DNA of 64,000 bases from the NCBI RefSeq assembly GCF_963678635.1, contig NC_087062.1:25132177-25196176 (forward strand), read 5' to 3'. Source of the stretch: Symsagittifera roscoffensis (lineage: Eukaryota > Xenacoelomorpha > Acoela > Convolutidae). Position numbers and translations under genes: made by a program. Within the stretch, counting starts at the first letter, position 1; every line of letters starts with the position of its first letter. This document shows, in pieces, positions 1 through 12,790 of this stretch. Below the pieces are notes generated by a model that ran no database searches, was not told the DNA's origin, and saw only the letters and a list, made by a program, of their open reading frames with translations.

Positions 1-920
1 GAATCACTCAAAATTCAATTTTCAATAGAACCAAATATAGTTAATTTTACAATAATTTGTATGATTATTTCACAGTGCAGGATGATCGGATGCGACATAT
101 TTTTGTGCTGTATATGAAATTATTTTTGTTATTCCGAACGCTCACGAAGATGGGTAAGCAACTATGGCGCAGGATCAGTTTTTTCAATCGATTATAATAT
201 TCGCAAAAAACAGGCCCGGGGTGGCCTCTCAGTCGTATTTCAAATTCGAAAACTTCCATAGCTGAAAAAATGGTTAACAATTTTAAAAATTATCGACTTA
301 ATTGCACAAAAAGCTTGATAAGGAAAAGAGAAAAAGAATTGCTTCTCTGCAATTTAGCGTTTGTCCCTCACTCTTGCAGTTTTACACCGCCTTAGTGGTG
401 TTTTATTAGCAAAAAACTAAAGAGTTTTAGTAAGGTAAAAATTAGAAGAACTTTTTCATTTATATCTCGAGGTTCTCTATTTAGATAGATCTGGAAGCAA
501 CGCTCAACCGGCTGTCCTGGTTTTGACTACTCTGGTATTCTGGTCTACAGTAACCGGCTATCCTAATATCGTGATAGAAGATAACAATAGCCTACCAGGT
601 TGCCCCGCATACAAAAATGCCTATCAAACAATTTCTGTTAATGACAACTTTATGATCAGCGTTCTTTCTATGATTGCAAAAAAATTTCAAAAAGGATCAA
701 AAACTTCAGTAAAATCCGTTATTATGGTCTCAAAAACTTTTCTATAGTCGAACTAACAATTTCCGAAAAAACTCTTGTTTGCAAAGTTGTTGAAATTTTG
801 CCTATAATGTTGTATAGACTTATAACGTTTTGCCTATCTGCTAGCCTATAGCTCTATGCGGTAGAGTTCCGTTTTTTCTTTTATAACCTAATGGTACACT
901 TATATCTGTCAAAAATTTTG
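1..920. other. No gene seen
   Basis: AT-rich sequence with only short open frames that lack domain-like composition. No repeat shared with the rest of the window was noticed. Confidence 0.5.
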
Positions 921-921
921 C

Positions 922-1140
922 GGTTTTGATACACTATGTGCAGATGAGAAGTCATATGCGCTGACAATTGCTTTGATTGATTCATTGTGGCGGTAAACTG
1001 AAAAGTCAAAACCAAGCAAACATTGAACTTTAATTCAATGACATGCAACTGCTCGGTTTTTACATTTTTCCTTGATTGAAATAGATAGAAAATCTGATCA
1101 AACGTAGAAATGAATCCCGTTCGGTAAGCTCAATAAAATT
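922..1140. repeat. Left inverted arm, pairs with 2375-2580
   Basis: Read in reverse complement, this stretch matches 2375-2580 over about 190 bp with moderate divergence. Shared blocks include GCAGATGAGAAGTC, GTGGCGGTAAACTGAAAAG and AGATAGAAAATCTGATCAAA. It therefore flanks the first gag-like unit as an inverted arm. The second unit has only the right arm (about 4910-5080). It may be a terminal inverted repeat or a local inversion; the sequence does not decide. Confidence 0.6.
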
Positions 1141-3183
1141 TGAGGAATAATGCTCAATATACCTGATTGGTACTCATTAAAAGTGCACAGAACAATTAGG
1201 AATAATAAGATAATAGGGCATTAGTTACGTCTGCACTAAGGGTGATTACTTTTTGTGCAGTCGTAACCTTTCTAGTAGGATTAAACATAAAGTTGAGCTC
1301 TCTACTCCCCTCACCCCACCCATCACAGTGGTAAACCCGACTAGGACGAGTTGGATATGAGCGACTTCCCCAGAACTTAATACGAGCAACCCCCTACAAA
1401 CTAGATACGAGCAACCCCCCCACAAGCTGGGACGAGCAATCCCCACATCTGGAGCACTCTAAAATGTTACAACAATACGAAAACACACCAGGATTTTGAT
1501 CACAGACGGTTCTACACATATCACCAAGAATACAACTTAGCACCACGTCATCCATGGACATACACAGCAAACGACAACTTGATTAGGACCCGTGACATCA
1601 GGCGATACAAAACTATGCGTGTGAATCAGGCCTTCTAAAGCAGTTCAAGAAGCAGTCTTGCGCGCAAAGTTGAAAGTTTTGAACAAGGATATCAAGGACC
1701 AAAAACAAACGATTTTGCCGAAGCTTTGAACCAAGACAAACTGGATGACGCAAAACAACAACAGCAAGAGATATCCGAGAGCAAGCAATGGTTAACAGAT
1801 TCTGGACATCGATTTGAAAAATAGTCCAAGACAACTTAACAGACTCAGAATTGTTATTAGCCTTAACAATAGACTCATCTGGTTTCCATGACCTCTCTCA
1901 GGCAAACCCAAAACACTGTTAGAGTGCGCTTTTATTACAGCCATGACTCGCACACTTGAAGAACTGGAAATTTCTTTCGATCTGCAATCGACAAATATAC
2001 TAAAGCATGCCACTGAAAAAATGTTGTACAACAATCACCATCAGAAAATGGAGCCAGTTTCTTGTCCAACGGGACCTTGAACATCCATCTTTCAAGGACT
2101 GCAACAAGTGGATTTTAACTCTGGCAGAAGCACATGAAAATTCCTCATTTGTGACAACAATAGGCTATGATTGAAAATTCTTCCTTGGGGCGATGAAGCA
2201 TGTACTCCACATTATACCAGTGATTCTTCATATAAGGGACAAAAAGTAAGCACCTACGCTTTTTGGACCTTGGAAGCACGCTAACTATGGTTTTGAGCGA
2301 AACAGCAAACAATTTGAAGCTTGAAAAAATGGAGCCACAACAAGTGTCTTCCAAATCAGTACTCGAATTTTAATGAGTATACCAAACAGGATTCCTGTAT
2401 AAGTTTGATCAGATTTTCTATCTTTTTCCATAAAGAAAAAAAGGTAAAAATCAAACAAATTGCATGTCAGTGAATTTAAGTTTCAATGGTTGCTTGGTTT
2501 TGACTTTTCAGTTTACCGCCACAAGGAATCAATCAAATCAATTGTCAGCGCATAAGACTTCTCATCTGCTCACACTACACTCTTAGCGGTTTGCAAAAAC
2601 GTATGTTTTTTTTATAGTTCTGTGTGGGCTGATTAACTTAATTGGCGAATAATCGATAGCAGTTTGACTGTGCAAGTCTTGCAACCAATGGTTTCCTTTA
2701 ACAAGAAAACACTAAAGTTTAAAGTGCAATTTTTTCAGGGCGGAATTGCAGGGCACACTCTTTAAGTATTTAGAAAAATTGCTGATCAGAGAATTTTCAT
2801 ATATTGTTGAATTTGTGGAATTGTAAAAATTGCATAATATGCATATTTCCTTTTTGAAAACTTTAAGACCTGTAATTCTTCGTTGAAGAAAACTTGATTT
2901 TCGCTCTAAATGGGTTGTTTGGACTAAAAATATTTGCTATACGGAGACTTATCATACCATTAAACTAGAAGAAAATTGGGTGACCCATCCAAATCTTAAT
3001 GGGTTCTTTGGTCAGAAAATGAGTTGGTATGAATTTCAAATTAAACTTTTTGCGGCCGTTTTTGCTTCAAGAGAGACATCGAAACAAAACGAGCAAAAAT
3101 GGGCATGCTTTTTTTGATAGAAAAAAAAGATGGTAAAAGCATTATCTCTCACAAAAGTATTTGGATTCGACGAACTGAATTCG
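1141..3183 (+). mobile_element. Decayed BEL/Pao-like gag/protease fragment, tandem unit 1
   Basis: First of two tandem units of about 2.0-2.4 kb; the repeat restarts at 3184 with the same AATAATGCTCAATATACCTG. No frame is intact. Around 2030-2150 a broken frame has the pattern W-x2-F-x-V-x-R, then P-x-(F/L)-x-D, NxW and AEAHE. The same pattern occurs in the Gag of the BEL provirus at 45.7 kb in this window. The end of the unit (about 2590-3183) is non-coding and is repeated at 5084-5570. Assignment to BEL/Pao is inference from that pattern. Confidence 0.5.
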
Positions 3184-5570
3184 AGTAATAATGCTCAATA
3201 TACCTGATTGATACTCATTAAAAGCGCACAGAACAATTAGGAATAATAAGATAGTAGGGCTTTAGTTACGTCTGCGCTAAGGGTGATTACTTTTTGTGCA
3301 GTCGTAACCTTTCTAGTAGGATTAAACGTAAAGTTGAGCTCTCTACTCCCCCCACTCCACCCAGCACAGTGGTAAACCCGACTAGGACGAGTTGGATTCG
3401 AGGGACTTCCCCAAAAATTAAAACGAGCAAACCCCTACAAACTGGATACGAGCAACCCCCCACAAACTGGGAACGAGCAACCCCCACATCTGGAGCACTT
3501 CAAAACGCTAAAACAATACGAAAACACACCAGGAATTTGATCACAGACGGTTCTACACATATCACCAAAAATACAACATAGCACCACGTCATCCACGGAC
3601 ATGCACAGCAAACGACAACTTGATTAGGACGCGTGACATCAGGCGACACAAAACTATGCGTGTGCATCATGCCTTCTAAAGCAGTTCAAGAAGCAGTCTT
3701 GCGCGCATTGTTAAAAGTTTTCAACAGGGATATCAAGGAACAAAAACAAACGATTTTGACGAAGCTTTGAACCAAGACAAACTGGATGAAGCAAAACAAC
3801 AAAAGCAAGAGACATCCGAGAGGAGGCAATGGTTACCTGATTCTGGACATCGATTTGACAAAATACTCCATTACAGCCTTACAGGAACCAGAATTGATAA
3901 TAGCTTCAACAATAGACTCATCTGGTTTCCATGACTTCTCTCAGGCAAACCCAAAAGACTGTTAGTGTACGCTCAATCTAAAACAGCCATGACTCGCTCA
4001 CTTGAAGAACTGGAAATTTCTTTTGATCTGCAATCGACGATTATAGTGAAGCATGCCACTGAAAAATTGTTGTACAAGAATCATAATCAGAAAATGGAGC
4101 CAGTTTCTTGTCCAGCGGGACCTTGAAAATCCATCTCTCAAGGACTGCAACAACTGGATATTAACGCTGGCAGAAGCACATGAAAATTCCTCCTCTATGA
4201 CACTAACAACGGGTCAAATAATGCAGTATTGGCGATAAAACGACAGATCAGCTGAAACGAGGACGGTATCAGACTGGCAACAGATATGGATCAATGAACG
4301 CACTCAACTCCAATACTACCGGTGCATACGACAGAAATTCTTGTTACTTCAACGACGGACATCACGCTCTAATACATTGCCTAATTTTCAAAACACTTTA
4401 TGATTCTTGGACGGCAGTACAACAACTGAATCTTTGCATCAAATGTTTGAAGTCTGGGCAAAGATCCCGTGCGTACCTCTCAAAGTTCAAATGCGTTCTG
4501 GATGACGCAAAACAACAACAAAAACAACAAGAGACATCCGGGAGCTTATTGTGACCTCGTGGTTTTTTGTCTTTCTAGAGACGTCTAAAAAGAAATTTGT
4601 TTTAGCACCTTCTCCAGAGCTAACTTCACAACACGGCGTGAAACAACAATTCATAGCAAAAATCATCTACATAATCAAAAGATGCTCCTCAACAGCCTCT
4701 TCAGGAGAAGAAAACGGAGGCTATGAAGCATGTACTCTAGATTGTACCAGTGATTGTTCATTATATGGGACAAAAAGTCAGTACCTACGCTTTTTGGACT
4801 TTGGAAGCACGCTAACTATTGTTTTGAGCGAAACAGCAAACAATTTGAAGCTTGAAAAACTGGAGCGACAACAAGTGTCTTCCAAATTAGTACTCGAGTT
4901 ATAATGAACTTAACGAACGGGATTCCTTTATACGTTTGATCAGATTTTCTATCTTTTTCAATAAAGAGAAGAAGGTGAAAATCGAACAAATTCTATGTCA
5001 GTGAATTAAAGTTTCAATGGTTGCTTAATTTTGACTTTTTAGTTTACCGCCACAAGGAATCAATCAAGGCAATCGACTGTGCAAGTCCTGCCACCAATGG
5101 TTTTCAAAGTTTAAAGTGCAATTTTTTTTAGGGTGGAATTGCAGGGCATAGTTTTTAAGTATTTAGAAAAATTGCTGATCATGGAATTTTTATATATTGT
5201 TCAATTTGTGGAATTGTAAAAATTGCATGACATGGTTATTTCCTTTTTTGAAAACTTTAAGACCTGCAATTCTGCGGTGAAGAAAACTTTACTTTCGCTC
5301 TAAATGGGTTCTTTGGACTAAAAATATTTGCAATACGGAAACTTATCATACCATTACACTAGGTGACCCATCCAAATCATAATGGGTTCTTTGGTCAGAA
5401 AATGAGGTAGTATGAATTTCAAATGAAACGTTTTGGGGCCGTTTTTGTTTCAAGGGAGACCTCGAAACAAAATGAGCAAAAAATGGGCATGCATTTTTCG
5501 ATAGAAAACAATATAAAAGAGGCAAAAATATTGTCTCTCACAATATTTTTTGGCTTCGACGAACTCAATT
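3184..5570 (+). mobile_element. Decayed BEL/Pao-like gag/protease fragment, tandem unit 2
   Basis: Second copy of the preceding unit, slightly longer because of extra Gln-rich sequence (4494-4550) resembling 3770-3815. At 4053-4238 a short frame carries WSQFLVQR, a PSLKD, NNW and AEAHE pattern like BEL Gag. At 4551-4904 a frame ends with LRFLDFGSTLTIVLSETANN, which looks like a retroviral-type aspartic protease active-site strand (LLDxGS). No reverse transcriptase was seen. The relic is non-functional. Confidence 0.5.
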
Positions 5571-7870
5571 GTTTGCTTTCATTAAAATTTTACGGAAATC
5601 ATGCAAACTTGATTCACTGTGCTTATAATTTACAAATAAATATGCTTTTTTTGTTTTAGATACAATTAGTTTTTTTGTTTTTAAATGGTAGAATTCACAA
5701 AAAATCCGAAAAAAATCCCGTGGTCGAACTTTCTTTGTGTGAATTCTAAACGGATTGCACTGCAAGTTTAAATCAAACTTGTTGAGTTTTGGGTTCCACG
5801 AACGCATAGCTCAAAATCGCTTCAAAAACAGCCAAATTTGCAAAATCCGCATCTAGTTTTCCAAAAAATTTGGTGAAACCACAAAAAATTGTGTTTTCGT
5901 TACATTATAGATTACAATTTTGCGGAAACCGTTAAAATTTGCGGTATCGGTATAAGATTTGCGGAATATACCTAAATCAGTTTTTTTATTACTTTTTTGC
6001 TGAATTTGTTTGCATTTGTGGAATCCGCTTATAGTTTGCTGAGTCGTCTTACAATATGCGAATTCTACTTACATCTTTACATTATACCCTACAATTTTGC
6101 GGCATCACGTTAAAATTAAAGAAGCCGTTAAGATTTGCGGAATCCGGAACCACGAGCTGTTTTTACTTGTTGCAGAGTTCGTGAAAAAAAAACAAGTGCG
6201 CGGACAAAAATCAAGTCATAGGTATTTGGACGCTGAATTCACAGATGTTTTATATGGTGAAATCGCATACACTTTGTAAAATGGCTAACGTTTTGTCTGT
6301 GGGTTCCAGTGACCTACAGGCACCAAGTTGAGCTCCTATCCAGAGCACAGTTTGTTTTCCTAGTGAGTCAATTTTCTCAATCATTGATATTTCAAGGTAG
6401 AAACTTTTTAGCTATATACAATTTTTTTTGTATAACATTCTGCTGGAAAGTAGAACCATTAATTTACAGGGAAAAGAATCGATTCTCTTGCGTGGTAATT
6501 GCAGCTCAGCTGTGTGGTAAATGCAACGAAAAAGTTTTTTTTTAAAAAATCTTTGTTTATGTGTTTGAGGACAAAAAAACACTTTCAAAACGAAAAATTT
6601 TTCTTGGTTATTTCCATTTATGGAAAAAAACTGTGTACCATGCAATTTAATAGAATTAAAATGCACTTTTTAACTAATGTTCTGATAGAAAACTCTGGCA
6701 AAAAAAATTGTGTTTCATTTCTAGAGTGTTAAATACGAATCGAAGTATCATATTGATGGAAAAATGCTTATCATGCTTTTTTCCTAATTTTTTTCTGCGG
6801 GCTCGTATGATAGTAACTTTTTCATAATAAAACAAGCTTTTTTGTCAGCACGTTTGAGTCAATCAGATTAACAAAGTTTGCTTGCTTTCATATTTGTTTA
6901 TAACAATCGAGTATCAAAAATTTGTGTATTAGTTTTTGTAGGTCGCTTGCCCTGCTCATCTGCGTTTGGATAAATCTTTACTCTTTATGTGTAGTTAGAA
7001 ACCTCGTTTTTCAATTTAAATGCAATTAATTGTTCGGCCCTTTGGCGTTCTGGTGACAAGCATATCTTTTTTTCGATTCGATATCTCAATGGGTTACAAT
7101 AAAAATTACTTAGCTGGCCCAGATTGCTTGCCAGACTATCGATTTGAAATTTCAGATAGCGGAGAAGAGTGTCTCTTAGTCCAAAATATTCATAGTGTCT
7201 CGTAGTATAAAAAATACTAGGCAAAAAGAGAAACAAAAATTTGAGACCATTTTAAAGACGGAATGTCTATTATATGACTTTTGTGGTTTGGGAACGACTG
7301 ACAATGGATATAGAAACCGGAAAAAATGTAAAAATAGCTTTCTAATTTCGAAAATTTCAAAAAAAAAACGTCAAAAAAACTTGATTTAGTCTACAATTCA
7401 GTAAATAATCGGAGTGAGGTTTATGTAAAATTTCGCGAAATAGAAAACTAAAAATACTGAAGTTAATTGAAATTGATTTGGGGAAGAGCTAATGTTGTGG
7501 AAGACCCGGAAACACAGTTGCCATTTTTATTTTCTCTCAAATATTATACTTTGTTATTTTTGTTCGCTTTTTCATTGCCCGCACTCACTAAAAAAATAGT
7601 AGATTATGATGGATTTTTATTGTCAGTGTCCATAAATTTCAAAAAAAAAGTTTTTAATCGATTAAAAATGCATTATAATGTCACTATTTTTTGAAACAAA
7701 AAAAAACCATTATAATCGATTATTTTTTGAAAATATTATTTCTGAAATTTTAATCTATTATAATCCATTTTTATTCAGAAAACGTCATCGCTTCAGTTCG
7801 TTTCATTTTTGTTTTATTTTGTGTGCTTTTCAGTTGTTTACTGTTTACTTTCTTGCTGTTTACTGCAATG
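5571..7870. other. AT-rich intergenic DNA with degenerate repeats
   Basis: No convincing gene. Between 5850 and 6160 the motif 'TTTGCGGAATCCG' and variants recur, as also seen near 22.3, 23.1 and 29.6-29.9 kb. The open frames here are short, in low-complexity A/T sequence, and look accidental. Confidence 0.45.
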
Positions 7871-7875
7871 AAGGA

Positions 7876-8275
7876 TTAAGGGGGGGGGGTGGTGGCCGAC
7901 GCCTTTTTTCAGGGATTCGACCCCCTGCCTACACAAAGAAAAGGTTCTCCCTTTGTGCTGTTTTGAGACATCCATAATTGGTGACGGAGCCTTTGGCGCC
8001 AATGAAAACTAATTTTGAGGGGGAGCGCGCGCCAAAAAAACGCAATTTTTTGGTGAAATTTTTCCAAAAAATGCCTAAAATAGCCGTTTTGGCCTGTTTT
8101 TTCAAAAATTTGCCTGCAGCGCACACAATATAGCCAAAACAGGGTCTTTTAAGAGCTTGGGGAGAGCTCGAAAAATCAATTTGGTCGACCAAACAAAAGG
8201 TTGACAAAATTTTTGGAACTTTTTTGAAAATCCGCCTCCAGCCTTCGAGAAAATCTCATATCCGCCCCTGGATTT
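7876..8275. repeat. GC-rich dispersed element, copy 1
   Basis: An island of G- and C-rich ends in AT-rich DNA. It begins with a G run, contains GACCCCCTGCC, CTTTGTGCT, CTTTGGCGCCAA and GCGCGC(C), and ends with ATCCGCCCCTG. The same blocks occur in the same order at 28795-29335. The end CCGCCCCTG resembles termini of some hAT-type non-autonomous elements; that assignment is tentative. Confidence 0.6.
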
Positions 8276-8712
8276 TTACTGTGTTTTCATGCAGAATAGC
8301 TAAATTGTAATCCCTAATCTTTCATTTTTCTAAAAAAAGTATTTTGATAGAAAAAGGGATTAATAAGAGATTATAAGAGATTATAAGAGATTTTTGGAAA
8401 AATTATAATGGATTATAATTTATTGAACTTTCACCAAAAATGTTATCATTATGATGGATTATAAATCGTTTAAACATCTAAAATAGGCGCTTAAAATTAA
8501 TTATAAATTTGTTACAAGTACGATTATAATTATAATACAATCGATTATTTTCTCTTTTTACTGAGTTTGGGTGCTTAAAAAATACTATGCGTTCAATACG
8601 AAATCCTGCAATTCGGGAAGAAGAAAACCCGTTAGCTGACATTTAGGCTACATTTTCGTTCGGTGTTCTGAAAGTTTGAGACTTTTTCTGTTTCACCTTT
8701 TATTTACGTTTG

Positions 8713-8882
8713 TCATTACAAGTAGGCCAAACAGTGTGCTTTGTGAATTTGTGAGCTGATTCTCCAACAAGCCCACTCTCTTTGTTCTTCTTTTTTTTGT
8801 TATACTTGATTGTTCCGACAAATTTTAAAATTGTTACAGACCTCTCTCTGGATTCCAGAGACCTCCACACACCAAATTTTGC
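8713..8882. repeat. Dispersed repeat, pair with 24810-24985
   Basis: The order 'GGCCAAACAGTG', 'TTTGTTCTTCTTTT', 'GTTCCGACAA' and 'CTGGAATCCAGGGAC' (or close variants) is shared with 24810-24985. Read on the minus strand both copies give a weak lysine-rich frame, but neither is intact. The family is unknown. Confidence 0.5.
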
Positions 8883-9709
8883 GCCTATCCAGCTATTCAG
8901 TGCACAGTTTAAACTCGTAAGGGCTTTTTTATAACCTATTGCGTGATTTAAATATTTGGCTATTTTTGGCAGAAAACATTGGCCTTTGATCAATATTTTG
9001 ATTTAACAGTTTATCAGCAGGAAGCTCAGAATGGAGTTGACGAGAAAATTCAAGAAGAAATCAGCAAAAATCAAGGCTAAATATGTTAGAACGTACTATG
9101 ATCGGGGGGTTTCTCATGATGCAGGAGCCGCATGACGGAGAATTTTTTTGAAATCAAATTAGTTGAACATTCCTATTAGCTAACAAATTTTTGCGCAAAA
9201 CCGAAGTCTTTTCAACTGGAAATTAATTATAACAGCAATATTGACAGTTTTTCTGTACAATTCGATACAATAACTTTTTTTTTTTTCATTTTCATTTAAA
9301 ATCGGTATTTTTTCTAATACCCGACTTCGATTTCGCAATGTTTCAAAACTGATCATTCTGCTTATTTTCTAATCGGTCAAAAGTAGATTTAAAACTTAAG
9401 CAAAAAGACTGTGATCGGCATTAGAGGGCACTCGGGACAATCAGAGTGTAGGCTTGATACCCGAACATAATTTTTTAAAGCAAAAATTAAGGTCTAGGAT
9501 GCTGTATTTTTCCGATTTTTTTTCTTTAATAGTTCCATAAAAAAGTGATGGAAAATTTTTTGTTCAGCATCAAAAAATAAAAAAAGATCCAAAAAAGGAC
9601 AAAAAACTTGGCTAATCAATGAATTTTTATAAGATAAGGTAACCCTACAAAAGCTATTTTGGAAGTAACTTATTCTTGTTGCTCCAAGTTCACTAAATTT
9701 ATAACCTGA

Positions 9710-10845
9710 TTTGCCGTCCATAGACGAAAAATGCTTGTCATACAGTTTCATGTCATACATAAGAAGTCTATGGAAAAATGCTGGTCATACAAAGTTCATA
9801 CAAAACCTATTAAAAAAATTTAAGAATTTCTAATGAACATTTTTCGTATATTTGCCTTCTTTGAAGCTTTTTGGTCACGAAGAAAATGATTCAAATTTTG
9901 GATTAAAAAAGCTTATCATGCAATTTTCAAGATAATCATTTTGTCATAAAAATAGTAAAATTTTTATAAATCACCAAAGAATGTAGCTGGGTAATTTTAA
10001 ATAGTTTAAAATTGTTTTATCTAAGATATTGGGCATTTTAACAATCAAAAACATAATTTTAATTTCGGTCAAAAAATGCTTGTCATATAGTTTTCATGTA
10101 TGAAAATTGTATGATATGCATTTTTTCATTAACAAAAACACAAGTTTGATGTAAAAATCCCTTTTTTGGTTGGAAACTGGCCTTTGTGCTCAAATAATAA
10201 ATTTTACGAAAAAAATTGGGCATGCAAAATTTGGCTTTTTGTGTTTATAACGTAGTCTAGGATGAGTTTTTCACCCAAAAATCTAAAAATTACAAAAAAT
10301 GTTTTTTTTGAAAACACGATTATTATTTTTTTGTTTCATTTGCTAGGATAAATTTAACTAAAAATTATCTAGCCATTTACAAAATGTTACATTTTTGGTA
10401 TATAATTCCATGTGAAAATGTTAAAGATAACTTGCATGGCTAAAATCACCATATTCAGTTTATCTGCGTGGTAAATGCCAGTTACACTCAGAGTTTTCTT
10501 ATGACAAAAAATCCCTGGTTAGTGTTTTTTTTTCTTTCCATTTATGCAATTTCGTGTCATGCAATTTCATAGAATGGAAAAATTGCTTGTCATACAATTT
10601 CATTAAATGGAAAAAATGCTAATCATTCTATTTTCATACAATTTTGGGGATAAAAAGACTGCTGAAAAAGCTCAAATTTTAATTCCAGTTTATGGAAAAA
10701 ATGCTTGTTATAAAATTTCATAATACGGAAATATGTTTTTTTTTGTTATTTTCATACACTTACTTTTGCTCTATGAAATTGTACAAAAGAGTATGATAAG
10801 CTTTTTTTTAGTTTACGGAAGTTATATGATAAGCATTTTTTGTCA
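9710..10845. repeat. Field of degenerate 'ATGCTTGTCATACAATTTCAT' repeats
   Basis: At least eight variants of AAAATGCTTGTCATACA followed by TTTCAT occur (for example near 9731, 9775, 9912, 10075, 10556, 10590, 10690 and 10820), often next to 'TATGGAAAA'. Several sit in inverted pairs, for example about 10085-10125, where GTTTTCATGTATGAAAATTG is nearly palindromic. A further copy lies near 6765. Confidence 0.5.
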
Positions 10846-11499
10846 ACCCGGATATTTAAACAAATGAAAATTGGACATTATGTGAATGGTAAAAACAAAT
10901 TCTACGGCAAAGTTATAAAGCAAAAATTTCGAATATTTTTTTTTGCTAACTAGGAGAGTTGCTGTAGAAAAACAGTACAAAGAATGTGACAAAAGCCGAT
11001 ATTTGTCCAAGCAAAAAAAATGAAGTTCAACAAAAGCAGTTCCTAAAAAATTAGCTTCATGATTGGTTTTTTGGGTCTCAGCATTTAAAGACTTAGCATC
11101 TAAGTTCAGCAAAAACATCAAAAATTATCACAAAGATCATAAATAACCAAAAAATATTTTTTCATGTAATCAAAGTTTTAGTGACAACGGTTTTTTTAAA
11201 TATTTTAACTTTTCCTTGTTTTTTTAAAATGATTTTGTTTTGCTGTATTTTCTAAAAGCTGTGCATTTTCCGTTTTCTTGCTAATTGAAGAAACATTTTC
11301 TCTTTGGAGAGAAAACTAAATTATGCAAAAATAACCAATTTTTTTTTCAGAAGTCAAAATTTTGATACCTGTAAAAAAAATCAACAACTGAAAAAGCTGA
11401 GCATGTATTCGAATTTAAAAGAATCTCAGATATCAAATTTCTGTAAAAATGTACTTTTTGAAATATTCAATGTCAAATGGGGCTTCGAAACTTGGTGAT

Positions 11500-11800
11500 T
11501 AATCAAATGGTTTTGCTTGCTCCCGGAAAGGGCGCGCTCACAACTTGACTTTCCTCAGACTTTTCTGCGCGCTGTGATAATTTGATGCAAAAATTTTATC
11601 GCGCAAAATTTTTACGTGTGGCGGATTATCCTCAAAATCGTTCAAAATTCAATTGTGACATGCGAATTGTTCTTTTAATTTCAAACACGATTCTTAAAAT
11701 CCAGCTGAAAATTCGTACCTTATCAAAATTATATTTAGCAACAACTATTCGAGACCGGACAGCCGGAACATTCAGAAGCTTCGCCCTGATTTACAAGATT
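11500..11800 (+). repeat. Diverged copy of the hairpin-ended dispersed repeat
   Basis: Contains GCGCGCTGTGATAATTTGA, then GGACAGCCGGAACATTCAG and CTTCGCCCTGAT near 11757-11790. This is the terminal signature seen better at 32230-32273 and 37385-37428. Confidence 0.4.
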
Positions 11801-12190
11801 TCGCAGTTCACAGAGTTTTCCTAGCTGTTTGTATTGAACAATATCATACAGTACTGAATTAAAGTAAATGTATAGAAAAAACCAAAATTAGCTTTTTCAG
11901 GTTTTACCAGACTCAAAAATTTTCGTGGCGTTACGAAAATTCTGTGATTAAAAAATTTACAGTCGCAAAACTGTTCATTCTATTGGTTTTTTTATTGATG
12001 AGCAGAAAATACAGGGCCATTTCATATATGTTTACACCAGTTTTTCCCCATTTTAGGTAAAACTTAACAGTTCGACCCAATGAAAAAAATAACACTATAA
12101 GTTGCCTGGTAAAGACATCTCAACTTATTAACAGCAACAAATTAGGTAAAAACCTGTTGACATGTTCACACATGCCTTCAAACGAATTTC

Positions 12191-12721
12191 ATGAAGCCGC
12201 TTAGAAAATCAAAAAGCCATTTTGAACAGACTTTCGTAAAACTTTGCCAAGACAAACAAGAAAATGTAACATCATCGAAAGTTTTAGAAGTGAACGGAGA
12301 TCTGAATTTGGCCGTAAAAAGAGCTAAGCCCAGTAATGCTGGTCCAATACTGGGGAATGCAGGGGGTTCTGAATCCCAAGGTGCTGGGAAGAAGGAGAAA
12401 AAGCCAACATGTCAAGAGGCTAGAAAACAAAAAGCTGCAGTAACAGCACGACAAAAAACCCAGACGGATGAGGGAGAGATGAATAAATTGTCATCTCCAG
12501 CAAAGGCCGGCATTGCAAACACATCCACTCCAAAAAAGGAATTGAAGGATAAGAGTAAGGAAATCACTCGCAATAGTTCAGCAGAGAAAATATTGGAGAC
12601 GTTTCAAAGTCGTGACTTAGTTACGGAAGACTGGAATCTGTTAGCCGATCAGGTGTTGACAAGGCGCGTCCAGAAAGAGGCAGAAACAATTCTAAAAAAT
12701 ACGGTACTGAGTGATATATAG
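12191..12721 (+). CDS. Hypothetical lysine-rich protein, 176 residues
   Basis: An ATG-initiated open frame of 176 codons, clearly longer and more balanced in codon use than other frames nearby. The product is hydrophilic and rich in Lys, Ser, Glu and Gln, with a basic stretch KKEKKP near residue 70, and no signal peptide or membrane span. No known domain was recognised. The C-terminal 45 residues look helical. It ends about 70 bp before a Tc1-type transposon. It could be an exon of a larger host gene, a small intronless gene, or part of an old mobile element. Confidence 0.35.
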   Translation: MKPLRKSKSHFEQTFVKLCQDKQENVTSSKVLEVNGDLNLAVKRAKPSNAGPILGNAGGSESQGAGKKEKKPTCQEARKQKAAVTARQKTQTDEGEMNKLSSPAKAGIANTSTPKKELKDKSKEITRNSSAEKILETFQSRDLVTEDWNLLADQVLTRRVQKEAETILKNTVLSDI

Positions 12722-12790
12722 TGATATTTCTGATGAAGTCAAAAGGGTTGAAAAATACCAAAACCTTTTGTATAAAACACACTGTATGTA

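Larger units (their letters stand above)
8280..12190. other. AT-rich intergenic DNA, mostly degenerate repeats
   Basis: No gene supported. It holds a repeat shared with 24.8 kb (8713-8882), a field of degenerate repeats (9710-10845) and an end of the hairpin-terminated dispersed repeat (about 11500-11800), listed separately. Confidence 0.45.
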
